Part shown: one piece after another, positions 30,221 through 64,000 of the stretch
How positions within the stretch are numbered: the stretch's first letter is position 1
Layout: every line of letters starts with the position of its first letter
Assembly (NCBI GenBank): GCA_028583405.1
Contig: CM053262.1
Span: 21,759,283-21,823,282, forward strand
Reading direction: 5' to 3'
Source: Pogonophryne albipinna
Lineage: Eukaryota > Chordata > Actinopteri > Perciformes > Artedidraconidae
Length of the DNA stretch: 64,000 bases
Made by a program: the position numbers and the translations under genes
The notes under the pieces: model-generated
What the model was told of the DNA's origin: nothing
What the model saw: only the letters and a program-made list of their open reading frames with translations
Database searches by the model: none

Positions 30221-30620
30221 GTAAATCTATAGCCACTGATTATGTGCGTGTTTCTTAAAATGTACTCCAATGTTTTAAACTTTGACACATCTTATCTTAC
30301 CGATACTTTCCCATTGGTGTGTCGTAAGTGCATAAAGTGTTCTGTTCATGGAAATGCGTGACTTGACTTCCAGCCTAACCCTGCCAGTCAAACCAGTTCT
30401 GTAGCCGTGATAACGACTTCCCTGGGGCTGCGGCTCCGTGACGTTCCCCTCTGAGGTTCTGGTTCAGCCCTCCAGACACACAAGTTATTCCCCCTCCTGT
30501 CACCTTAAGACACGAGGGTTCGGGAGAGATTGCACTTTGTGTAATGTACTTCTATAGCAGTGTGGAAGACGAAGTTTGACACATCATATCTTCTTTTTTT
30601 ATATGAGCAGCACAGAAGAG

Positions 30621-40869
<10,249 letters not shown>

Positions 40870-42790
40870 TGCTCCTCACCTGGGCGTCTGCAGAGATCCT
40901 GGCCCTGTGGAGGTTAAAAAAGGACTGCGGTAGTGAGCTGCCTCTGAGGAAATCTCTGATGTTTCCATGTTGACGTCCCCAGACTCCTGACATGAGTTCC
41001 CAGGAGTGATACGTCCGGGGCGGGGCATCAAAAGCAAGGATTATGGACTAACAGCTGAGTCGGACACACATGGATCACTATTTCCTTAAACAGTGGCGTT
41101 GGATATCAGAAAAAGCCTTCTTTATGTGCCTCCCTCTGCTCTGATGAGCCATGCCACACCAAATCAGCTATTGTACAAAGTTTTATTTTCGTTTAAGTCA
41201 TTTAATATTATTTAAAACCTATTTTCTTTATTTACATTTTTGCACATTTTAATTTTTGCACAGGTGCCTTGTATGTTAGGCTGTGTTTTAGATATATTTG
41301 TCGGTAATTTCCTTTTTTATAAGAATAAATATTTTAGAATCAGTGATGATTGATCTTGTTTGATATTATGTACACTGCAGGAAACATTTAAAACGGTAAA
41401 ATAAGTTTTTATTATACTGTTTATGAGCCAAATCAGGTGTTCAGGAGATACTGTTTTTTAACGCATATCAGCACTTCTTCATCTTCCTGTACAGGTGTTA
41501 TCACTCTTGTATGCCCTTAAGCTAAATACTCTGTGAAGGGTCAGTGATGCTGTCTCAGGTCATCTCGGCACTATCTTACTGTCGACACTAAATTACACTC
41601 GTTCTGTGATTTCTCTAATTGTTTTCGACACACCGCTACTTTAGCTTTGAGCCTTGTTTGATGTTTACAGTGTTTCATTCACCTATATGTGTGTTTCTGC
41701 AGACCACCACCAAATGATTTGTACATATGTAGCAATAATGCTGTTTTAATAAACAAGATTTCTCGCAAAAGTGAATCTCGAAGAGTCAAGTTGTATACAT
41801 TACAACATATTATTAATGTCAACAACAGCAGAAGACATTCTTTTATTTTCTTTGACCAACCCAACAAGATAGTTTACTTTATTTAGAAATATGAGACGCT
41901 GGAATCATCAACATTTAGCCATTTTTACTTGCAAACATGAATCAGAATACAGAGAGAATCTGCATACTAAAAACAACTAATACATAGGATATGAAATGGT
42001 AATGCTTCCTTTGATTTGGGAATAACCTGTTTCGACCTTGCCCGGGACAAAGGGAAATAACCCTTTCTCTCTTTTTTAAACATCTGGTTACACTAAGGGC
42101 ACTGGGAAGTATTTCATTCAATCAGGATTACGGATTATTGTTTTGTTTGTTATTTATAAGGCTGGTAGGAATGTCCTGTACTCTGCTGCTGGATCAGAAA
42201 TGGAAAACTTAGCCAACAGTGTCTTTGTTCCTTCATCACAGGTGAAATACAACACTGTCTTTAATTATTCACAGGTGACAAGTCCTTATTTACTCCAGGA
42301 GGAAATACTATAGTGTATGTCAGTCATTCTATCAGTAAGGTCTCAGTTGTGTACAGGATGGTGTTTTCCCTTTAGTGGCCCCAATTAAGTTGTATTGATC
42401 TAGTTTTGCAAAGTTACTTAGTAGACTATATTTATTCAGCAGTATGTGGAATGTATAATATTATTAAATAGGATACATCAATTATTGTTCCTTGCAAAAA
42501 TCCTTCTCTTATGAATAGAGAAATACAAATTGAGTCGTAAAAAGAGTGCAGTCTTAAATCCTATTTTTATTTTATTCGGGATTTACTACAAAGTCATTTA
42601 GGACTCACCTATAGCAAGAAGTGACATCATAATTATTATTTTTTTCACAATTTACGTCTTCAGTGTATATTAAATAGTTAAAAACACATATACACAAATA
42701 AAATAGGCATGATCTCACACATGACTAACTGGGAGGTCCAATCATGACGTCAAGACGTAAACTGTTTGGGGGCGTGGCCACATTACGTCT
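40870..42790 (+). other. gramd1c 3' UTR and intergenic DNA to zdhhc23
   Basis: The 3' UTR follows TGA 40867-40869, with AATAAA at 41323-41328 as likely poly(A) signal. From about 41345 to 42790 the DNA is AT-rich with scattered stops. I see no gene, RNA or clear repeat there. Confidence 0.45.
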
Positions 42791-42799
42791 CCCTCACCT

Positions 42800-43031
42800 C
42801 CATCAGCGGAACCGGATCCGGACCAACCGATAGGACCAAACCCGGTGTAAGACCCCTCTAACCGGGACAGTTTTAACACAGACCGGTCTCTATCCACACC
42901 TGCGGTTTTTCTGGAGACTTCCACCGCCCACTGAGGGTCATGTAGCTCAGAGTAACCCCGATTATAGCAGCTGTTACCGGGGAGAAGACTTCCGTAGAGA
43001 AGCCCGGTGTTGTCAAAGCACCAGCATGTAG
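42800..43031 (+). other. zdhhc23: Probable 5' untranslated exon and promoter of zdhhc23
   Basis: A GC-richer block with CpGs ('ccggatccggaccaaccgat', 'gttaccggggagaagac') after AT-rich intergenic DNA. It ends at a donor TAG|GTATGTTG (after 43031). It lies 1.9 kb before the coding start. Confidence 0.45.
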
Positions 43032-43449
43032 GTATGTTGACGCTTTTAGCATTTGTTGTGTGTTTCTGCTGCCACATTTAAGAGTTTTTAAAGCAGTTGT
43101 GTATTGTCAGGTTTGATACGTGATAATATGGGTCAACTGTGACCTGCAGACGGGCTGTCAGGAGACGTTAAATATAAATAACATACCTGTCAACTCGAGA
43201 AAAGCATAATAGTTCATGTATAAGAGCAATATTTGTAGTGTAGGGAAATGAAGTGTATGGGTAAAAAGTATTCTACAAACCTTAATATGTTAACTAATAT
43301 GTCCAATTTCCTGTTCATAATGAGCCTGCCTGACTGAATCCATGTCAACTTTTATGTTGACATGACAGTTATTGAGATGAAAGGGAACGTCACCTCAAAA
43401 TACATTTAAAATATTTAAAATATATAATAAGTTATAGTTTCATTTGAGC

Positions 43450-43832
43450 TGAATTTCTAATAAACAGTACATTAGAGAGGTTCCGCAGCATTAAGAGCAA
43501 AACAGCCAGATTCTGCAATAGCTTTCCCCCCATGCCATCAGACTGCTGAACAGCAAGTAGACCAGTAACATAAAGATTACATTACGCTGTGTAAAGAGCA
43601 CATCTTTTTTATATGTCCATTTTATTTATATGTATAGGAAGTCTTTATATTTTAAACGCACATTTTATCTTTAATGTTATCAGCACCACGTCACTATTAT
43701 TTATTTATATGTACAATTTTAGCAAGTTTTTATATTGTCCTGTTCCTGTAAGCCAGTACAACGATATTTCGTTTTAATAGTACACTCTGTGTCTTGTTGA
43801 AATGACCATAAAGTATGTCTATGTCTATGTAT
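43450..43832 (+). mobile_element. LINE 3' end fragment in zdhhc23 intron 1
   Basis: 'cgcagcattaagagcaaaac' followed by 'agattctgcaatagctttcc' reads as the last residues of a LINE ORF (SIKSKTARFCNSFPP). A 3' UTR ends in repeated 'tatgtc'. The clade (Rex1- or CR1-like) is not certain. The rest of intron 1, 43833-44884, shows nothing clear. Confidence 0.45.
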
Positions 43833-44902
43833 TAAACCCAGGGCTTGATAATGGTCCTGTGAGGCCCTAAAAGCACCCAGGGGCCCAGCCGTCACATATG
43901 GAGGGTCATGCTGAACAGGAATCCTTTGATATAACCTGCAAAGGACTTTTTTAAATGACAGTTAAAGGTAACTTTCTCAAACACTTTACAGGTAAATCTC
44001 TTGAAATATGACATATTCATCATCCTGAGCGGGAATCATCATTAGTGATTAATTAGCTGACTAATTTAATGATTGAATATTGACTGTTTTGTCTATGAGA
44101 TGTATGAAAATAGTAAAACAAAATCACTATTTCCCTCTACTTCCAAAGCCCAATGTGTCATGTTTTTAACCACTTGTTTGAAACCTAAAGGCACTCAGTT
44201 AATTATCACATACAATTAAGAAAAGCAGAACATTCTCACAATGTAAAAGCTGAAAGTACCAGCTATCAAAATAGTTTTAGATTCATTGTCTTGTCTTCCT
44301 ACTGAGCTACATCCATCCTTCCTGCAATTCAATATATTTTAAAAGCTTTTCAATGTCTTGCAGCATTTGCAAAAATTGTACCGTAGAGAATCCCTTAGTG
44401 TTAGGAGAGAGCTGCTGAACTCCACGGTCACGCTGAGTTCTTTTTTGTGTAAAGGAGCAGATGTGTTAGTGGATGCTGAACACATTTATCAGTATGCAGT
44501 CTTCTCTTTATAGACTTTACTTCAAAGTTGCCTTGAAGAACTCACCAGGTAAATGGTATTGACCTTTTAACCAACATCTGAGGACTAAGAGGTCTAACTG
44601 AGGTCTAACTGAGCCGAAGCATTAATCCCACTTAGCCTGTGCTCGGAGATGAAGGGGACACTGAAGACCGGTGATTGTTTTAAATGCTTTCAATACCTCC
44701 GCTCACCTCAGTTCAGATCCATCAGAGGCGTGCATGTGAGGGGGGAAAGGTGGACTGGGTAGGGTCAAATAGGCAAGGTCTGTTCGCAATGTTGCATGGT
44801 GGAAATCTGTTACAGTCCGAGTCTTTTACTGTGGTTTTATCTATAACACAACTGTTGATAATGCTTCTAATGTTTTCTTTATAGGCTGTAAGGCTGTCCA
44901 TC

Positions 44903-47900
44903 ATGAAGAAGCGTGGTAAAAAGCATCTGGAGGAGGAGGAGACGTTGTGCTGCTGCGAGTATGTGAACAGACTGGGGGAGCGCAGCCATGTGGCCGCCTG
45001 CTGCTGCGACTGTGAGGACCTGGACGACGCCTGTGACCGGTGAGGGACATGTCCATCTATATTTACATGTACAACTGATCCATTACTTGTTTTTTTCTCT
45101 ATGAAAAGTGAGGAAACAGTCACATTTTGTCCATCACAGTTATTTCAAGTGCTTGTTTTGTCCGATCAACAGCCTGAAATTCAATTATATTCAATTTACA
45201 ATGATATTAAATAGCAGAAAACATGAAATCCCCAAAGTGGAGAAGCTCGTATCAGCAAATGTTTGACATCTTTTAGCTCTGCGTGGCAAAAACAATGTTT
45301 GGTCGGTCGATCAGTAATCGACCGCTTTGATCCAAACTGAAAATATCTTCTATTATGCTTTTGGGGTTTTCCCTGTCCTGTAGTGCGTAACATAGGTTTC
45401 TGTGCACAAAATATGAACCTGAAGATCATCAGATTACGCCCTCTTCAAGTTTTTCCTTCCTCTTTCAGATTTCTAAAGAGGGAGTCTCAGAAACCCGAGT
45501 CCCTGTCTCATGTGGCTGCAGTTTTCACAGACCGGATCCGAGTGCCCTGGCTGTGGGGGGGGGCTCGCAGAGTGGAGCTGTCCGTCATCCCTCCTCTCAT
45601 CCTCCTCCCGGTGCTTCTTCACATCGCTGCCCTCCACTTCCTGCTGGGCGTGGTGTCTCTGATCGCTCTGCCCGGCCTAGTGCTGTGGTACTACTACTCC
45701 ACCCACCGCAAGAAGGGCCGCACGCTGTTCTTCCTCAGCCTCGCCCTCTTCTCCATCGGGTACATGTACTTCTTGTTCCTCACCGAGGTGCTTCCCCGCG
45801 GGGATTTTGGTCTCATCCAGCCGGCTGTTGTAACTTTAGGGGTCATACTCACCCTGGCGGCGCTTTTCCACACCAAGAGAGACCGTGGCATCGTGCGGCT
45901 GAACCTAGAGGACGTCCACAGCACGGTGACGTATCACAGCCCTCTGGCAGAGAGAGACTCTGCTGTGAACGGGGGGAAACACGACGTGACGATGACTGTA
46001 GCCAACAGGGCGGAAACGGCGAAGCAAGGGGAGGCGGATCTGCAGGAAAGCGGCCGTAGGAACTGGTGTCCCGTGTGCAAAGTGGTGAGACCCCCGAGGG
46101 CGGGACACTGTCGGATCTGTGGCGTCTGCGTCCAGCGTCTGGACCACCACTGTGTCTGGTGGGTCCCCTCACAGAGCCTCTCACTCCACCTGTCTTCACT
46201 GATTCTCCCTCTCTGTCTCACATCTCAAACTCTGAGGTCTTCTTGTCTTTTCTGCACAAGTTTTTCAATAAATCTAAAGACTGAATGGGTGTTTGTCCTG
46301 GTCACACCTGTTGTGTCTTTATTAGCCATATTTGTGTGTTGTGTCAACATCACACTGATTATTTGCAGCTACTATAAACAGTTTCCTGCTTTCATCCTAT
46401 GTGTTTAGTGTACGATGTAAGATGTTTTGTCAGTCTGTGTGTACTTGTGTGTTTGTGCGTCTCCTCCCTCGGTGCCGGGCAGGATAAACAGCTGTGTGGG
46501 GCTGGCCAATCACCGCAGCTTCCTGCTTCTGCTCCTCCTCTTCCTGTCGACGTCTCTGTACGGGATCAGCCTGGTGCTGCGGAGCGTGTGTCCGGATCAG
46601 CTGCTCCTCACCGCCCTGCTGTACTGCCCCGGGGTCTACGACCAGTACAGGTACTGAGAAACACTCTGGGCTGTAACTTTAAAGGGGACCTATCATGCAA
46701 AATGCACTTTTTGATGTCTTTTCTACATAAAGATGTGTCCCCAGTGTGTCGGGGAACTCAGGCAGCATCAGAAAATAAAACCCTCTCGCTTTTCCTCCGT
46801 ACCCAAATCTCTAAAAACGGGGAACAACGGAGCTGATCCAGATTTGCGTCCGATATGACGTAATATCTGAAATGTGGACCCACGGCCCAATCTGAACGTT
46901 GCTATCAGAAACAATGCCCGACTGTTTTGGACGTAATATGGTCAGTGTTTACATTAGCATTGCTAACACTCAGAGCTAACCTGTACTGGAGAGCATGTGT
47001 GTGAAGAAGCAGGAAGTAAAAAGGAACTCACCTTGTGGTATAACCGGCAAGAGAGAAAGCCTTTGAGCTCCAGACTGTTTCAGAGAGAATCCTTGATAAT
47101 CCATGATATGGCGTTTCATCACGGCAGTATTTAGTTTAGACAGTAGCTGCCGGGTCCCGCATGAGCTCAGACCCCTCCTCTTTAAAGCTTTATACCCAAA
47201 TCAGCACTTTTGAAACAGGAAGTGAAATAGAGGGATATGAGGCATGGCTAGAATGATCTGTTTGGTATTTTGAGCAAAACACTTCGTAGACATGTTTTCT
47301 ATATATCTGAGACCTATGCTATTGCCTACAAATAGCATGATAGGTGACCTTTAACATTAAAGTCACTATTTACCTTATTCTGAAGCTCCATTAGTCTGCT
47401 CTGCTGAGACAGGTTTTTGCCACAAAATGACTCAATCCCTGTGAAAACGCTTTATTGTGTTGTTGCTTTAACCTAAGGCTGAACAGAATAGTCTGTCAAA
47501 AAGTCAACAATTATTGAAAACAAATTAAAAATTAAGCAATAAGCTTCAATCAATATTTGTTTCAAAAACAAGAAACTTGCTCTTGCCCATCAAATATCTT
47601 CTGTAGGCAGCACTTAAGCTAATGCAGTAGCACATAGGAAATGTACCTGCAGGATTCATGCTTTTGAGTTGAATGCACTTTTTGAAAGTCGCTTTGGATA
47701 AAAGTGTCAGCTAAATTCAATGTAAAGTCATATTACATATTGTACTCTGCACACCACAGAGCACTGACCCATATGTATTGACCCTCTGGTCTCTTGTCTG
47801 TGTTCCAGCGCTGCGCTGTGCTTCACCTGTGCGTGGTACAGCAGCATGGTGTCCTGCGGGCTGCTCCACCTGCTGCTGGTGCAGATAATCAACGTCAGCT

Positions 47901-48082
47901 TCAACGTGACGGAGCGCGAGGCCCGTCTGGCCCTGAGAGAGAAGACCGCTCGCAGCTCCTACTGGGGGCTCGTCGTGGACACCGGGGTCTACTCTCGAGG
48001 TTTCCGTGAAAACTGGGCTGAGTTCATGAGCATGGGAGAAAAACTGAATCCCCCAACCCCCCTCCCCACAGACCTGGTGTAA
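44903..48082 (+). CDS. zdhhc23: Palmitoyltransferase ZDHHC23, complete coding region
   Basis: Multi-pass membrane enzyme that attaches palmitate to protein cysteines through an acyl-enzyme intermediate; known mammalian substrates include the BK channel alpha subunit. Coding exons are 44903-45039, 45469-46158, 46483-46650 and 47809-48082. Phases agree, 422 residues (human 409). The N-terminus has a cysteine-rich patch ([20 protein letters not shown]). Four hydrophobic helices precede the zinc-binding domain, which is typical: [20 protein letters not shown], then the DHHC motif at 271-274 with catalytic Cys274. Two more helices follow ([39 protein letters not shown]), then VTERE and a tail longer than in human. 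The last intron holds a TTAA element. ATG 44903 fits the family start. Confidence 0.96.
46679..47354 (+). mobile_element. TTAA-flanked element (family B), uninterrupted copy
   Basis: TTAA at 46679-46682 and 47351-47354, with inverted ends AGGGGACCTATCATGC and GCATGATAGGTGACCT. 676 bases, no transposase. It is the same element as the outer pieces in the usf3 intron (11136-14204) in the opposite orientation and serves as the pre-insertion reference for it. It lies in the last zdhhc23 intron. Confidence 0.85.
47675..47725 (+). repeat. Short common fish SINE-like tail
   Basis: 'gtcgctttggataaaagtgt' followed by 'cagctaaattcaatgtaa' is the widespread fish 'gctttggataaaagcgtctg' tail in slightly decayed form. 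It lies in the last zdhhc23 intron. Confidence 0.4.
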
Positions 48083-48896
48083 GAGACGCTGATTTGAAGT
48101 TCTTGTTCATGTCCACTGGATGGCAGCATGGCTTCTTTCACTTCTGATATCTTCTCACTGCAGTTATTGCATTTCAAGAAAACATACATTCTCTTCCCGT
48201 AATGTTACTCACAGCTGGTATCTCCTCCATGCAGCTGTTTGACCTTTACACCTGTCATCCGTCTCTCTGCCAAATAAGATAAAAAGCATTCCTGCACACC
48301 GCCTGTTGTCCCAGGACTTCAATATTGTCTATGTCTCCTCTACACTCTAGTGCCTTGCTGAGAGACGGACAAAATGAGACTGAGTAATGTGTCCTGCTTC
48401 TCGTGGAGACGTTTTCTCGGCAGCAGCACAATGACGACGAGTCCAGCACAAAAACACCGACTGGACGTTCTTTTTCTCCAGGAACTCTTCACAAAAACTT
48501 TTATCAGCCTCACTCGGACTTGGATATTTGTCGCGGATGAATTAAACATCTCAGCAGCTCATCAGGCTGATTAAAGTTCTACAGCTTGCATTAATTACAA
48601 TGATTGATCGGTTAGTTATAAATATATGAGCAGCTACTTTTTATATCAAGCTGGTTCAAACTCCTGAATGGACCAGCTCTGGGAATATGAAAAAAGTTAA
48701 TAAACACATAAATGTCACCTTGAGAAGTTTCCACTATCGCTGCTTTTATTAGAGCCATTTCCTACAAAAGTTCTATGGGTCCAGGTACATTTTATTTGTA
48801 TTAAATGAACGTGAGAACGGTGCAGTCTGTGCTTCCTCTCCAGGGCTTTGAGGATGTGTGAATGGATCTTCTTAGCGTGTGTTTCTCCCGGAGGCT
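48083..48896. terminator. Convergent 3' ends of zdhhc23 (+) and ccdc191 (-)
   Basis: zdhhc23 3' UTR runs from 48083, with AATAAA at 48699-48704. On the minus strand ccdc191 stops at 48897 and has AATAAA at 48791-48796. The two signals face each other across about 90 bases, so the transcripts end almost head-on or overlap slightly. No ORF or repeat is seen here. Confidence 0.55.
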
Positions 48897-63168
<14,272 letters not shown>

Positions 63169-64000
63169 CTTTGCAGTCGTACAAAAACAAGTATTATATT
63201 GTGACCATACAAAGCATACAATACACTTTTGGATTGATCTGCTGTCCATGATTTGCTCTTATAAAATCAAACGTCGACATTTAAGATGTGGAAGTCACTT
63301 GTTATGCATTCACAAGTCATGTTTTAGGAATATGAAACACAAAAACATGAAATGGTCTGAAATGTTACGCTTTTATAATATAATAGTCACTCAAGTTTAG
63401 CTAATTTGTTTGCTTAACTAACTTTTGGCCAAAAAAGTAATACATTTGAGGTCATATGTTTCCCAAACTGTACCTTTACACATTTTTAGATAACCTTAAG
63501 AGTAGTTAACGCCTAAAATTGAAATATAGGTTATCGGTTTATGTGCATGTCAATGGTCTGCAAAGGCTAAAATCCCTTGAACATGAGCATAATTTGTCCT
63601 CTTTAAAAAATGCATCTCCTTCATTGTGACCTGGTTTACACGAGGATGAGTTTGAATCCACCGTGTAGTGTTGTCAGGGTTACACGATAGCTGTTAAATC
63701 TTTCAAAGTTGTTCTGCACAAACCTTTTGAAGTATTTAACTGCTTCAATTCTTAATTCCTATTATGTGGCTTGTTACGTCAAATCAAAACCTTACCGTTC
63801 CCATTAAGGCCGGGTAATTTGAACTTTTCTTGATTTATTCAAACGAAGAGGCTAAACATTACTTTACATTACATGTTACTTGTTAGACGCTTTTATCCAA
63901 AGCGACTTACATACTCAATACTGTGGGCAATCCCCACAGGAGCAAATTGGGGTGAAGTGTCTCAGGGACACAACGACATGCTGACTGCAGTGCCCTGATC
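63169..64000 (-). other. ccdc191: ccdc191 intron continuing beyond the window, with repeat fragments
   Basis: No exon is seen. 63530-63606 is a family A MITE end ('catgtcaatggtctgcaaag', then 'ttgtcctctTTAA'). From about 63858 to the window end is the common fish repeat with 'gacgcttttatccaaagcga' and 'aattggggtgaagtgtctca', which is cut by the window edge. Confidence 0.45.

Noticed and set aside
45553..46059. Second coding frame of 168 residues overlapping zdhhc23
   Set aside because: Low-complexity shadow (His, Pro, Arg rich) of a GC-rich exon; the zdhhc23 frame has the DHHC motif and matching splice phases.

Overview
The window is vertebrate nuclear DNA, almost certainly from a teleost fish. 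Its genes are split by GT-AG introns, and it carries fish-type repeats: Tc1 elements with long inverted repeats, L2 tails, hAT and TTAA-flanked MITEs, and long GT microsatellites. The gene order usf3 (-), naa50 (-), atp6v1a (+), gramd1c (+), zdhhc23 (+), ccdc191 (-) matches the mammalian block USF3-NAA50-ATP6V1A-GRAMD1C-ZDHHC23-CCDC191 (human 3q13), so this is an old conserved neighbourhood. Exon boundaries were placed by eye from splice sites. For the five genes that are complete, every exon junction keeps the reading frame, and the predicted lengths are 2228 (usf3), 169 (naa50), 617 (atp6v1a), 655 (gramd1c) and 422 (zdhhc23) residues.

Layout. 1-1910: an L2 LINE tail, then the last three exons and 3' UTR of a plus-strand gene I do not recognise. 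1961-3577: a solo LTR with a 5-bp target duplication, a MITE fragment and a second L2 fragment. 3789-15600: usf3, a giant bHLH protein with glutamine-rich stretches; one intron holds a TTAA-flanked element that itself contains a 2-kb hAT. 15.6-19.25 kb: naa50, head-to-head with atp6v1a (20.0-28.5 kb). 28.7-30.2 kb: two inverted copies of one MITE. 29.4-41.3 kb: gramd1c, with a 1.3-kb hAT and several MITEs in its introns. 42.8-48.7 kb: zdhhc23, tail-to-tail with ccdc191, whose 13 visible exons run from 63.2 down to 48.9 kb; its 5' end lies beyond the window.

The genes do not form a pathway. They are a bHLH regulator, an N-terminal acetyltransferase, the catalytic subunit of the V-ATPase, an ER sterol-transfer protein, a palmitoyltransferase and a coiled-coil protein with Sfi1-like repeats.

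I see no undescribed biological system. The most informative signals concern transposons and splicing. Many transposon ends or GT repeats lie within a few tens of bases of coding splice sites. One ccdc191 intron is about 95% Tc1 element, leaving only 15 bases between transposon and exon. Other points are a frame-supported GC-AG intron in ccdc191, two Tc1 transposases at different stages of decay, several nested insertions with exact target duplications, and a 57-bp minisatellite grown out of a MITE.
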